From the NCBI GenBank assembly GCA_031373665.1, contig JANMMZ010000012.1, forward strand, positions 4,629 through 68,628: 64,000 nt of DNA, in the 5' to 3' direction. The DNA is from M3007 sp031373665 (lineage in GTDB: Bacteria > Bacteroidota > Bacteroidia > Chitinophagales > Saprospiraceae). Of the stretch, positions 46,248-55,247 are shown in pieces. The notes under the pieces were generated by a model. The model saw only the letters and a list, made by a program, of their open reading frames with translations, was not told the DNA's origin and made no database searches. The position numbers were made by a program, and so were the translations under genes. Positions within the stretch are counted from its first letter, which is position 1. Each line of letters opens with the position of its first letter.

Positions 46248-46748
46248 TTATAAAAGATCAAATTCCTCTAAAACCCTCCACTTCATCCCTAATTTTTGTT
46301 CAATCAGGCTAATCTTTCGAAATGTTATCATGCGTGGGAATGTGCATTGTTCAATCTCTTCAAATATAGTATCCGTGCAAATGCTGTTTCTAGGGTGCAT
46401 GAGGGTGATATGCGGCTCGTGGAACCTTGGTTTTTCAATAATTCCAGATAGCACAGAGACCCTTAGCCCTTGGAAGGCTTCATTGAGCCCGACAGCAGGA
46501 ATCAGTACCCCATTCCCATTAGAAAAACGGATGACCCCTTCAAAATCAACTTGGATAGCAGCGTGGTTTAAGTTTTCCAGATTTAGCAAGACCTGATCTA
46601 GTGGCACCAGTTCATCTTCTCTGCATAAAGTTACGTGGCTATCAATCAATGCATATTGAAGGGGATTATATGCACTCCGTGTTTTTTCGATAGATGTTGA
46701 TTGTTGACGGTCTATGAATAGCGTAAGTTGTGTCCGTTTTTTGGTCAT
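46248..46748 (-). CDS. 2H phosphoesterase (2'-5' RNA ligase-like)
   Basis: A 166-aa protein with the two HxTx motifs of the 2H superfamily: His38 (DSHVTLC) and His113 (EPHITLM), about 75 residues apart. The family hydrolyses or joins 2',5' phosphodiester bonds or 2',3'-cyclic ends. It is the last gene of a three-gene minus-strand run, 28 nt after the YgiC-like gene. Confidence 0.88.
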   Translation of the reverse strand: MTKKRTQLTLFIDRQQSTSIEKTRSAYNPLQYALIDSHVTLCREDELVPLDQVLLNLENLNHAAIQVDFEGVIRFSNGNGVLIPAVGLNEAFQGLRVSVLSGIIEKPRFHEPHITLMHPRNSICTDTIFEEIEQCTFPRMITFRKISLIEQKLGMKWRVLEEFDLL

Positions 46749-46776
46749 CTATGTTTTTAGTTTTACTTGTAGTATT

Positions 46777-47895
46777 CTACGAAAAGTAATGAGGCACAAA
46801 ACTAGAAAAATTATCATGCACCAAAGTCTTGGTTTCTCGGATACCGATCCCTGCTGATTCGCCTTGTATTACCCAACTGCCTACGACTGGTCGGCGGCCA
46901 CCGAACTCGGGCAACGGGATGTATTCTTGATATATAAAGCCTTCTATTCCATACTCACCCTTAGTAGCCGCCGCTACATCGCCGCGCTCTACGATGGTAA
47001 TATTAGCACCTTCGCGGCTAAGCAAAGGCTTTTTTACGTAACTTTTCATGTCACCTTCATGATCTGTACAACGCAAAAGATTGGGATGTTTAGGAAATAA
47101 ATCCCATAAAACCTTCAAAATCATCTTATTGGATAGTATAGATTTCCACATGGGTTCTATCCATCGCGTATTCGCTTGGAGTATGTGTTGGCCAAATTCC
47201 TCTTCAAACATAAACTCCCAAGGATAGAGTTTAAACATATTGGGGATCGGTTGATCGGAGGTATCCAGAAAACGATGTTTGTCCCAACCGATTTCGCCCA
47301 TATCTAAAAGTTGGGTACGCAGACCCGATTGAGTGGCGCAGTCCAATAGATAAGCCGTGGTCATATAATCCTCGTCACTTTCAGCGACGCAACTAAAGTG
47401 CAGAGATTCCATACCTTTAGTCCGCATTTGTTGGAATGAAGCCAATAATTTTTCGTGGATAGAATTAAATTGGTCGAGGTCTTTATTAAAATCCTGCAAC
47501 CAATACCATTGAATCACCGACGCTTCTAGTAATGAAGTAGGCGTATCAGCATTGTACTCCAACATTTTGATCTCGCCCGATTCCGTCACCGCGAGGTCAA
47601 ATCTCCCATATATAGAGGTCTCTTTGTTTTCCCAACTTTTTATGATGGCTGGATGAAAGGCCGCTGGTATGGCAAAATCAGACAGTTTATTTGAAGATAT
47701 CACATGCTCCACCGCTTCCAAGCACATACCGTGTAGGTCATTGGTTGCAGATTCTATTTGATCTATTTCCGATTCTTCAAAGGCATAACAGGCACTTTCG
47801 TCCCAATACTCACCTTCCACAGAGTGAAATATGAAGCCTTGCGTTTCGACCGTTTTTTGCCAATTGGCTCTTGGTTTTACTATAAATCTTTGCAT
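46777..47895 (-). CDS. YgiC-like glutathionylspermidine synthase family ATP-grasp protein
   Basis: A 372-aa ATP-grasp ligase of the GSP-synthase C-terminal type (YgiC/YjfC). Motifs visible are YGRFDLAV, EYNADTPTSLLEA (about 113-125), the ATP-contact KKPLLSREGANI, and the closing GGRRPVVGSWVIQGESAGIG. The amidase half of bifunctional Gsp is missing, as in YgiC. The product is unknown: these stand-alone forms have not been shown to make glutathionylspermidine. The upstream lipoprotein gene is 3 nt away. Confidence 0.9.
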   Translation of the reverse strand: MQRFIVKPRANWQKTVETQGFIFHSVEGEYWDESACYAFEESEIDQIESATNDLHGMCLEAVEHVISSNKLSDFAIPAAFHPAIIKSWENKETSIYGRFDLAVTESGEIKMLEYNADTPTSLLEASVIQWYWLQDFNKDLDQFNSIHEKLLASFQQMRTKGMESLHFSCVAESDEDYMTTAYLLDCATQSGLRTQLLDMGEIGWDKHRFLDTSDQPIPNMFKLYPWEFMFEEEFGQHILQANTRWIEPMWKSILSNKMILKVLWDLFPKHPNLLRCTDHEGDMKSYVKKPLLSREGANITIVERGDVAAATKGEYGIEGFIYQEYIPLPEFGGRRPVVGSWVIQGESAGIGIRETKTLVHDNFSSFVPHYFS

Positions 47896-47898
47896 GAG

Positions 47899-48189
47899 TT
47901 AACTACTTACCCTTGACCTACTTCCAAAACCACCCCTGCTCACACGGGACTGTGAATAACCTGGACTAGAAATCTGACTGAGCGATGCCCCTTGATAAGA
48001 GGAAGGGGAAATCATACCGGCTCGCATCAAATAAAATAAACCGAAGTGGCTGCGGTAATGTTGGTTGTTGATCACCGTATCGCGGGCATTGGGATCATCA
48101 TTACCACTGACCCAATCATCTTTTACTTCTGATCGGCAAGCCGCTAAGGCTATGGTTAGTGTAATAAGGATAGCACCTGATTTTTTCAT
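47899..48189 (-). CDS. Small lipoprotein, YgiB-like partner of the YgiC homolog
   Basis: A 96-aa lipoprotein starting MKKSGAILITLTIALAAC with Cys18. The C-terminus is rich in Ser, Gly, Arg and Tyr (SRVSRGGFGSRSRVSS), reminiscent of the C-terminal end of YgiB (DUF1190), which precedes ygiC in enterobacteria. It is much shorter than E. coli YgiB. The resemblance rests on gene order, lipobox and tail composition, so the link is tentative. Confidence 0.65.
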   Translation of the reverse strand: MKKSGAILITLTIALAACRSEVKDDWVSGNDDPNARDTVINNQHYRSHFGLFYLMRAGMISPSSYQGASLSQISSPGYSQSRVSRGGFGSRSRVSS

Positions 48190-48505
48190 ATTTTGTTGTG
48201 TTGACTTTTTAAAAGTGCAATTTATGGGGTAAAAATAATACATTACTGGTTTAGTCGCTGCAATAATGTTAATATTCGTTAAAATCACTGTAAAAAACGA
48301 CTAAACAATTTCAGTAAAATGATACCAACAATAATATAAACCATATTTTTTACGTTTAATTGCCTTCAATTTGATATGGTTTCATGTAGATTCTAAACTT
48401 TTAGGCATTCCACCCGTTTCATGCGTCACATGACTATTTTATTATAATCCGTCTAAGTTGTTTGCTGTTTCAAGCAAGGTATTTCATTATCATTTAATTC
48501 ATACA
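48190..48505. other. Divergent intergenic region with inverted repeat
   Basis: A 316-bp AT-rich region between the divergent lipoprotein and SprB-OmpA genes. AAACCATAT (48338-48346) is repeated inverted at 48374-48382 (centre spacing 36 bp), a possible operator. No full consensus promoter is evident for either gene. Confidence 0.35.
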
Positions 48506-51500
48506 ATGTTCAATTGCTCGTTCCGTCTTTCTAAGGCGTTCATTCTTACTGTATTATCTTTTGTTTCTATTCAGTTATTTGCACAAAAAGCAGGCCTTGA
48601 AGTAACCCGCTGTAGTGCCATAGACCGCAATATTTCGGTTCGAAACATCACCGTAGATGCGTTGGGTCGCAAATGGGGAGCCAATAGTAAAGGCGTTTAT
48701 CAGATCAAGGCCTCCGATCTTGGCACCCTACAATCTATACCTGTTGGCGATAAAAATGTACTAACTTACAAAGGGGGCAACGCCGATTTTACTTGGAAGG
48801 ACGACGATTTTAAAAAATTTGTAAAAAAACCTTGTTCTGTTATTTCGGCTTGGTACGATGCTAAAAATGACCTGCTCTGGCTTGGCACTGACGAAGCAGG
48901 GGTGTTTCAATTCAAGACCAAACCACAAATGCAATTGGTAGAAAACCTCACTGCCGCCAATTCAAAACTAAAGTCAGATCAGATTAATATCATTTTTCAA
49001 GATAAAAATGGACGCATGTGGATCGGCTGCGAATCGGGCGTTATGTACGGCAACCAAGGCAAATGGAAATACGACTTAACTGATTTTCCAGTGTCGCGTG
49101 TGCGAGAGTATGGTACCGTTATCTACGCACTGGCCGATGGCGATATATCCAAAGCACCCAATGGTGAAAAATGGTCTGACCTCTCTGTCCTTGAAAGCAA
49201 AACAGAAGGTTTAGTCCGCGATTTTGATATTTCCAGTGATGGCAAAATGTGGTTGGTTTCGGGCGTGTTGACGCGGTTTGATCTACTTACCAATACGTAC
49301 GATGTATTCGGTGGTCCTGAATATTACACCAGCCAATATGGCAATAGCATTGCCGTGGATCAAGAGTCGGCGGTGTGGGTCGGTACCGATGATAAAGGTA
49401 TGTACCTCGTTGATAAAGCCTCCTCTATGACCGTCAATGCAGAAATAGAAGAAGGAATCCAATGCGATGGAAACGGAAAAGATGCCACGGCTGTTGTAAA
49501 AGTAACGGGTGGTCTTGCTCCTTATACCTATCAATGGTCGGGAGGGCTTTCGGGCAGCAATCCTAAAAACATAGCACCCGGCAACTATTCAGTATCCGTA
49601 ACCGACAGTAAAGGGAAAGGCCGTACTGCCCAATTGTCTGTACCAGATACACGCATGAAAGTAACCATCAAACAAAAGAAAAGTGCCAGCGGCCCCGGTA
49701 AGTCTGATGGGGTAGCCGTACTCGAATTGGAAGGCAACGCCTCTGGTATTCAAGTACTGTGGGACAATGGCGAAACCATGGTTCAAGCCAATACCCTTAC
49801 CCCTGGAGTACATACCGTGATGGTGACCAACCAAAAAGGTTGCAAAACTACAGGAACGGTCACCATTGTTGAAAAAACAGATCCTTTGTTCGTTTCTGTG
49901 ACAGAGCGAAGCAAATTGCGCTGTAGTTACGATAAAATAACCCTCAATTTGGATGTACAAGGCGGCAAACGCCCCTACGGATTCCAGTGGAGCGATCCCG
50001 AAATAAAAGGCATTAATCCAACCAATGTCACCGCAGGTACTTACACCGTGACCATCACAGATGCCAATAAAGCCACCGCCACTGCTACGGTTACATTGGC
50101 TGCGCCTCCCATTTTTGAGGCGCGAGCAGTGTCCGAAATGCCTGCATCGTTTGGTAAAACAGACGGGATCGCCAAAGCCACCATCAACGGCGGGTCCGCG
50201 CCTTTTGCCTACGTTTGGGACAATGAAGAAACCTCCCCCAGCGCCTTGCAACTATCAGCAGGGGTACACACCTTTACCGTCACCGATGGGGTAGGCTGCA
50301 CCGCTTCGGCAAGTGTCACTATTGCGGAGAGCGTGGCTACATTATCAGTTGCCATCACAGAACAAACCAAAATCAAGTGTGCCGGTGATGCTGCTATTAT
50401 TATGGCGGTTGTAAAGGGCGGCAAGCCCCCATTCCAGTATCAATGGAACAACAATGCAGGTGTTGCCGATATAATTACCAACCTACAGCCCGGAGAATAC
50501 CATGTGACCGTCACTGACGGTACAGGCACTACATCTACTTCAAAATTTGCAATTACCGCAATCCCCGTCTTTGAAGTCACGGTTAAGGCCGATGCCCCGG
50601 CTTCTACGGGCAATTCAGATGGAAAAGCATCGGTAGTGTTGGCCAATCAGGACAAGCATAGTTTCAAGTGGGACAATGGTGAAACAACGGCACAAGCCTT
50701 GAAATTGGCTCCCGGTACGCATCGTGTTACCGTAACCAATCCCAATGGCTGTGCTGCCAACGGTGCCATTACCATTAATGAAAACATATTACCATTGTCG
50801 GCTTCGATTTCAGAAAGAATAAAAATACCTTGTAATGGCGGCACGACTGCCTTGACAGTACAAGTATCGGGGGGCAAACCTCCGTATAAATATCAATGGA
50901 ATAACACAGGACTGAATGGTGATAAGCCTTCCAATGTAAACGCTGGTGATTATTTTATCACCGTTACCGATGCTACAGGCACTAACTCGACGGCTACCTT
51001 CAAAGTAGATCAACCACCCGTGTTTATGGGCAATTATAAAGCCGATGCTCCAGCCTCCACGGGCAATGCCGACGGCAAAGCCTCTGTCATTCTAGCCAAC
51101 GGGCTTAACCATACATTCAAGTGGGACAATGGTGAAAATGGGCAACAGGCTGTAAAATTGTCGCCCGGTACGCATAGTGTTACGGTCACAGATCCAAATG
51201 GTTGTACAACCAATGGCTCCGTTCTTATTACAGAAAATATACTCACTTTGTCTGCTTTGGTTACTGAAAAAGGAAAAATCAAGTGCAATGGCGACAAAAC
51301 AGGGCTTTTAGCCCAAGTATCAGGTGGTAAACCTCCCTACAAGTACCAGTGGAACAATGGTATCTTAACAGGCGATAAACCTGATAATGTAACAGCAGGT
51401 ATGTATTTACTTACGGTCACAGATGCGGTGGGAGCGGTTTCCACAGCCACTGTCAATGTAGAGCAACCAGCCAATTTTGTTGTAACAGGCCAAATGGATA

Positions 51501-52534
51501 GCCCCGCTTCAGCCAATAACGCAGATGCCAAGGCGACCGTCAATGCAAATGGAGGCACTACCCCTTATAGTTATTCTTGGGATTCTGGAGAGCGCAGTGC
51601 TACTGCTTCTAAATTAAATGCTGGAAACCATCAAGTAACAGTAGCCGATGCCAATGGATGTACGTCTATAGTTGTAGTGGCCATTACTGAAAATATCTTG
51701 ACCTTGACGGTGGCGCTGACCGAGAAAACCAAGATCAAATGTGCCAGCGACAAAGCCACTTTGTTTGTTAAAGTTAGCGGTGGCAAAGCCCCCTTCAATT
51801 ATGCATGGAGCAGCCCTACTATTTCAGGTGAACAAGCGGAAGGTGTTGGTGCTGGCAGTTATGCCGTCACCGTGACGGATGCCAAAGGCGCAAGCCAAAC
51901 CGCCAAACTAAATATCGTTGCTCCAGAAACACTGGAGGCTTCAGTGTTGAGCAGTATAGGTGTAGCCAGTGAAACTTCTAATGATGGGAAGGCTAAAATT
52001 TCGGTAAAAGGTGGTACTGCACCTTATAGTATTCTTTGGGATAATAAGCAAACCGGTACAACGGCCACCAAACTTAATTTGGGTAAGCACACCGTCACTG
52101 TGAAAGATGCCAATGGCTGTAGCGAAACCTTGAGTATTGAAACCACCCAGCGCGCCATGCCAGAGTTGACCAAAGCCATTGCTGATGGACAGACCATACG
52201 GATGAAATTGCTCAATTTTGACACCGACAAATCGGAGTTGAAATCAGAATCACTCTCTATGTTGGATGAATTGTATGACTTTTTATCTGAAAATCCCAAA
52301 GTGGCCATAGAAGTAGGCGGACATACCAATAATTTGCCTACAGATGAATTTGCGGACAAACTCTCTACCGCTCGTGCCAAATCAGTAGCAGATTACCTAA
52401 CCGGAAAAGGCATAGATGCTGCTCGGGTTTTATACAAGGGTTACGGCAAGCGTTTGCCTGTAGCGAGCAATCTAAATCCAGAAGGCCGTAAAACCAACCA
52501 AAGGGTTGAAATCAAGATATTGAGGGGGCGATAA
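48506..52534 (+). CDS. Propeller - SprB repeat - OmpA fusion protein
   Basis: A 1342-aa exported protein. After a signal peptide (AFILTVLSFVSIQLFAQ) come about 300 residues with two-component-regulator propeller motifs (LLWLGTDEAGVFQF, GRMWIGCESGVMYG, AVWVGTDDKGMYLV). Twelve SprB repeats follow (about 312-1225). They alternate between a Cys-bearing type (KIKC...GGKPPYKYQWNN) and a type with ADAPASTGNADGKAS and KWDNGE, giving six A-B pairs of about 455 nt. The C-terminus is an OmpA-like peptidoglycan-binding domain (LLNFDTDKSELK, ADKLSTARAKSVADYL, YKGYGKRLPVASN). Start chosen at the signal peptide. An anchored surface or periplasmic sensor/adhesin role is inferred. Confidence 0.9.
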   Translation: MFNCSFRLSKAFILTVLSFVSIQLFAQKAGLEVTRCSAIDRNISVRNITVDALGRKWGANSKGVYQIKASDLGTLQSIPVGDKNVLTYKGGNADFTWKDDDFKKFVKKPCSVISAWYDAKNDLLWLGTDEAGVFQFKTKPQMQLVENLTAANSKLKSDQINIIFQDKNGRMWIGCESGVMYGNQGKWKYDLTDFPVSRVREYGTVIYALADGDISKAPNGEKWSDLSVLESKTEGLVRDFDISSDGKMWLVSGVLTRFDLLTNTYDVFGGPEYYTSQYGNSIAVDQESAVWVGTDDKGMYLVDKASSMTVNAEIEEGIQCDGNGKDATAVVKVTGGLAPYTYQWSGGLSGSNPKNIAPGNYSVSVTDSKGKGRTAQLSVPDTRMKVTIKQKKSASGPGKSDGVAVLELEGNASGIQVLWDNGETMVQANTLTPGVHTVMVTNQKGCKTTGTVTIVEKTDPLFVSVTERSKLRCSYDKITLNLDVQGGKRPYGFQWSDPEIKGINPTNVTAGTYTVTITDANKATATATVTLAAPPIFEARAVSEMPASFGKTDGIAKATINGGSAPFAYVWDNEETSPSALQLSAGVHTFTVTDGVGCTASASVTIAESVATLSVAITEQTKIKCAGDAAIIMAVVKGGKPPFQYQWNNNAGVADIITNLQPGEYHVTVTDGTGTTSTSKFAITAIPVFEVTVKADAPASTGNSDGKASVVLANQDKHSFKWDNGETTAQALKLAPGTHRVTVTNPNGCAANGAITINENILPLSASISERIKIPCNGGTTALTVQVSGGKPPYKYQWNNTGLNGDKPSNVNAGDYFITVTDATGTNSTATFKVDQPPVFMGNYKADAPASTGNADGKASVILANGLNHTFKWDNGENGQQAVKLSPGTHSVTVTDPNGCTTNGSVLITENILTLSALVTEKGKIKCNGDKTGLLAQVSGGKPPYKYQWNNGILTGDKPDNVTAGMYLLTVTDAVGAVSTATVNVEQPANFVVTGQMDSPASANNADAKATVNANGGTTPYSYSWDSGERSATASKLNAGNHQVTVADANGCTSIVVVAITENILTLTVALTEKTKIKCASDKATLFVKVSGGKAPFNYAWSSPTISGEQAEGVGAGSYAVTVTDAKGASQTAKLNIVAPETLEASVLSSIGVASETSNDGKAKISVKGGTAPYSILWDNKQTGTTATKLNLGKHTVTVKDANGCSETLSIETTQRAMPELTKAIADGQTIRMKLLNFDTDKSELKSESLSMLDELYDFLSENPKVAIEVGGHTNNLPTDEFADKLSTARAKSVADYLTGKGIDAARVLYKGYGKRLPVASNLNPEGRKTNQRVEIKILRGR
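49441..52160 (+). repeat. Alternating SprB repeats in six A-B pairs
   Basis: Cys-type repeat motifs (RC/KC) fall near 49465, 49920, 50380, 50832, 51285 and 51740, about 455 nt apart, with non-Cys repeats between. Neighbouring pairs (about 50580-51240) are nearly identical in places, suggesting duplication of a two-repeat module rather than of single repeats. Confidence 0.75.
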
Positions 52535-52545
52535 ATCGAACGAAC

Positions 52546-52612
52546 GTGCAAACAATAACTTTTTGCTATGATTTGAAAAGAATCACTAAAATTTAAGGGT
52601 TATTGTTTGCAC
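52546..52612. terminator. 14-bp inverted repeat between convergent genes
   Basis: GTGCAAACAATAAC (52546-52559) pairs perfectly with 52599-52612 across a 39-nt loop. It sits 12 nt after the SprB-OmpA stop and 26 nt before the response regulator stop. No T-run follows, so it may act as a stem-loop terminator or RNA-end barrier for both. Confidence 0.45.
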
Positions 52613-52637
52613 TGTTCTTGCTCTTATATCCACGATC

Positions 52638-53321
52638 TTATGCCGTAAATTTATACCCAATTCCTCGAATAGAGTGAAAAAATTGGGGTTCTTTCGCATC
52701 AACCTCAAAATATTTGCGGAAAGCCAAAATGAAATTATCAATAGTACGGGTACTAGGATATACATCATATCCCCAAACCGATTGTAAGATTTGGTTTCGG
52801 CTCACTACTTCGTTTTTGCGCTCTACCAAAAGTTTTAATAGCATTGATTCTTTCTTCGTCAATATCAGGTTTTCGCCCCTGAAAGTGACTGCTTCAAAAG
52901 TTTCAAAATTAATTTGATTATTGCCAAACTCGTAAAGATCCAAAGCCTCCCCTTTGACCCTTTGACTGCGTTTGAGCAGTTTTTGGATTCTAAGCAACAA
53001 CTCCTCCAAGTTGAACGGCTTCGTCACATAGTCATCGGCTCCTTTTTTGAGCCCTGTGACCCGGTCTTGTGCCATATCTTTGGCAGTGAGCAACAATATT
53101 GGTATCTCGCTGTTGGTTAGTCTCACCTGTTCCGTGATGGTAAATCCATCCACATCAGGCAGCATCACATCCAATAGGAGTAGATCAAAATGCTGGCCTT
53201 GAAATAAATCCAAGCCTTTTTTGCCGTTGGAGGCTGCTACAACCTCGTATCCATCCAACTCTAAGTTAAGTTTGAGTGCTTCGCGGATACTTTCCTCATC
53301 TTCTACTAATAAGATTCTCAT
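52638..53321 (-). CDS. OmpR/PhoB-family response regulator
   Basis: A 227-aa two-domain regulator. The receiver has acidic Glu/Asp 8-9, phospho-acceptor Asp51 (LLLLDVMLPDVDG), Thr79 and Lys101 (DDYVTKPF). The C-terminal winged helix (about 130-227) has LTKKESMLLKLL and WGYDVYPSTRTIDNFI. The start at 53321 (MRILLVEDEES) is certain from the family. No histidine kinase gene lies next to it, so it is an orphan here; upstream of it is a divergent SPFH gene. Confidence 0.93.
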   Translation of the reverse strand: MRILLVEDEESIREALKLNLELDGYEVVAASNGKKGLDLFQGQHFDLLLLDVMLPDVDGFTITEQVRLTNSEIPILLLTAKDMAQDRVTGLKKGADDYVTKPFNLEELLLRIQKLLKRSQRVKGEALDLYEFGNNQINFETFEAVTFRGENLILTKKESMLLKLLVERKNEVVSRNQILQSVWGYDVYPSTRTIDNFILAFRKYFEVDAKEPQFFHSIRGIGYKFTA

Positions 53322-53441
53322 GATTAATTTCGTATTTGTTAAAACGTGTGAGTAAATGGTGTCTCTATTGGGAAACGAAGAACTTTTGGTTTTCGTCTTA
53401 GTAACAATGAAAAAAAAACTGTTGGTTTTTGTGAAATGTTT

Positions 53442-53449
53442 TATGTTTG
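53442..53449 (+). promoter_or_regulatory. -7 box of the SPFH gene
   Basis: TATGTTTG, a full TAnnTTTG match, with TTG at 53422-53424, 17 bp upstream. It lies 43 nt before the ATG at 53493 and overlaps the longer frame, so the later start is right. Confidence 0.5.
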
Positions 53450-53492
53450 CAAATCGAAGCACAAATATAAGTCAAATATTAACATATTGTCC

Positions 53493-54422
53493 ATGTCTTT
53501 ACTGTATATTGCAGGTGCCATTATTGTACTCTTATTTTTGAGTATCGTAATCGTCCAACAAGGTACCGTTGCTGTTACCACCATATTTGGAAAATACAGC
53601 CGCTCCCTTGCACCGGGATTGAACTTTAAAATTCCTATTTTTGAACTGGTTTTCAAACGTATTTCTATCCAAAACCGTGCGGTGGAACTTACATTTCAGG
53701 CAGTCACTATAGATCAGGCCAATGTTCATTTTACGTCATTGCTGCTTTTCGCAGTCATGGATGGTGGCGAAGAAACGATCAAAAAGGTTGCTTTTAAATT
53801 TGTCAGTGACCGTGATTTTATGGCTTCGCTGACCCGAACTGTAGAGGGAAGTATCCGTGCTTTTGTGGCCACCAAGCGACAGCAAGAAGTATTGAGCCTA
53901 AGGCGAGAGATTACTGATGCCGTCAAAATCAATGTAGATCACATGCTCGAAGATTGGGGATTCCACCTTTTAGATCTACAGATCAACGACATCACGTTTG
54001 ATGAAGAAGTCATTCGATCCATGTCGAAAGTAGTGGCATCCAATAACCTCAAGGCTGCCGCCGAAAATGAAGGTCAGGCACTGTTGATTACTAAAACTAA
54101 AGCCGCAGAGGCCGAAGGAAATGCCATTAAAATATCGGCAGAAGCAGAAAGGGAGGCCGCTCGTATGCGAGGCCAAGCCGTGGCCTTGTTTCGCGAAGAA
54201 GTAGCCAAAGGTATGAACCATGCAGCCAAAGAGATGCGTGATGCCAACCTTGATACCTCGGTTATCCTATTTTCTATGTGGACGGAGGCCGTCAAAAACT
54301 TTTCGGAACATGGAAAAGGAAATATTATTTTCCTAGATGGATCTGTAGAAGGTATGCAAAAAACCCTTAGAGAAATGATGGCTTTGAATTCCTTGGATTT
54401 TTCAGGGAAGCAAAAACCATAA
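53493..54422 (+). CDS. SPFH/Band 7 membrane protein (stomatin/prohibitin-like)
   Basis: A 309-aa protein with an N-terminal membrane segment (about 3-21), an SPFH domain (about 22-190) and a helical Ala/Glu-rich region (EAEREAARMRGQAVAL) that drives oligomer formation. Family members form ring or cage assemblies in membranes and often control proteases. It is closest in shape to prohibitin/HflC-like proteins. No partner protease or NfeD gene is adjacent. Convergent with the next minus-strand gene (3-nt gap). Confidence 0.88.
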   Translation: MSLLYIAGAIIVLLFLSIVIVQQGTVAVTTIFGKYSRSLAPGLNFKIPIFELVFKRISIQNRAVELTFQAVTIDQANVHFTSLLLFAVMDGGEETIKKVAFKFVSDRDFMASLTRTVEGSIRAFVATKRQQEVLSLRREITDAVKINVDHMLEDWGFHLLDLQINDITFDEEVIRSMSKVVASNNLKAAAENEGQALLITKTKAAEAEGNAIKISAEAEREAARMRGQAVALFREEVAKGMNHAAKEMRDANLDTSVILFSMWTEAVKNFSEHGKGNIIFLDGSVEGMQKTLREMMALNSLDFSGKQKP

Positions 54423-54425
54423 TTA

Positions 54426-55247
54426 TTACGCTAGACAATCTACATACCAAGTAAAATCATACCTAGGAAAGGCATCGGTTACCACCGTGCCACGTACTGC
54501 ATATACAGGGTGAAGATATCGCTGCACAGCATATGGGGGTAGGGCATAGTACCCAAGGTCTATGCTGTGCAGTCTTATCTTTGCAAAGTTTGGTTTTAGG
54601 TGTTCAAATCGGTCATCTTTGGTTACCTTTTGCAAGGCTTCTTCAGGGCTGAGGATGTTTTCCTCTTTTAAAAAGTTGGTTTTTCGCCAGAAATACTGTA
54701 GTTGAGTCATTTGATTGGGATTTCTAAAACCAATCGAGACTTTTGCGCCAGCGCCGAACACTGGCATATCCTCTATATAAAACATATATCGCACCTTGGT
54801 TTCCGTTACGTGGGATTCAAGATTGTTTTCGAGTGCGTTTTTGCTTGATACAATGGTTTTGCCAGTGTCGGTATAGCGCATTTGGGGTAATAAAAGTCCA
54901 TGCTGTTCCAGCAAGGCATTGGCAGTTTTCCGGGTGGTCTGTATATCTATAGGCTCATCTGATTCCACTGGTTTTTCGGAACAAGCATTTTCCAGATCAG
55001 CGTACCAAAAAGCATTGCTCGCTTTGTACAGTTGTAGCGAATAGGCTTTTTGATTCATAGCCATACGGTCACCCAGGTCTTGGGGTCTGCCCTTCATTTG
55101 GAAATAAGAGGCGACTTTTTGGAGTCGTTTTAAAATGGTTTGGTTCAGGTCATTTTCAATCAGTATGGGTGCTTCCGTTTGATAAATTGAGATTGTTTTG
55201 GTTGTTTTTGGTATGTTCAAGGGATATTCAAATAAGTTGGGTTTCAT
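54426..55247 (-). CDS. Partner protein of the DUF6345-like gene, unknown
   Basis: A 273-aa soluble protein starting MKPNLFEYPLNIPKTTKTIS. It has an ATGA overlap with the stop of the upstream DUF6345-like gene, so translation is coupled. It contains GAGAKVSIGFRNPNQMTQLQ and SPEEALQKVTKDDRFEHLKP, resembling the beta domain that in actinobacterial DUF6345 proteins sits in the same polypeptide. The longer frame to 55319 overlaps the neighbour by 76 nt; a frameshift joining both genes cannot be excluded, but the ATGA start argues for two genes. Confidence 0.6.
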   Translation of the reverse strand: MKPNLFEYPLNIPKTTKTISIYQTEAPILIENDLNQTILKRLQKVASYFQMKGRPQDLGDRMAMNQKAYSLQLYKASNAFWYADLENACSEKPVESDEPIDIQTTRKTANALLEQHGLLLPQMRYTDTGKTIVSSKNALENNLESHVTETKVRYMFYIEDMPVFGAGAKVSIGFRNPNQMTQLQYFWRKTNFLKEENILSPEEALQKVTKDDRFEHLKPNFAKIRLHSIDLGYYALPPYAVQRYLHPVYAVRGTVVTDAFPRYDFTWYVDCLA

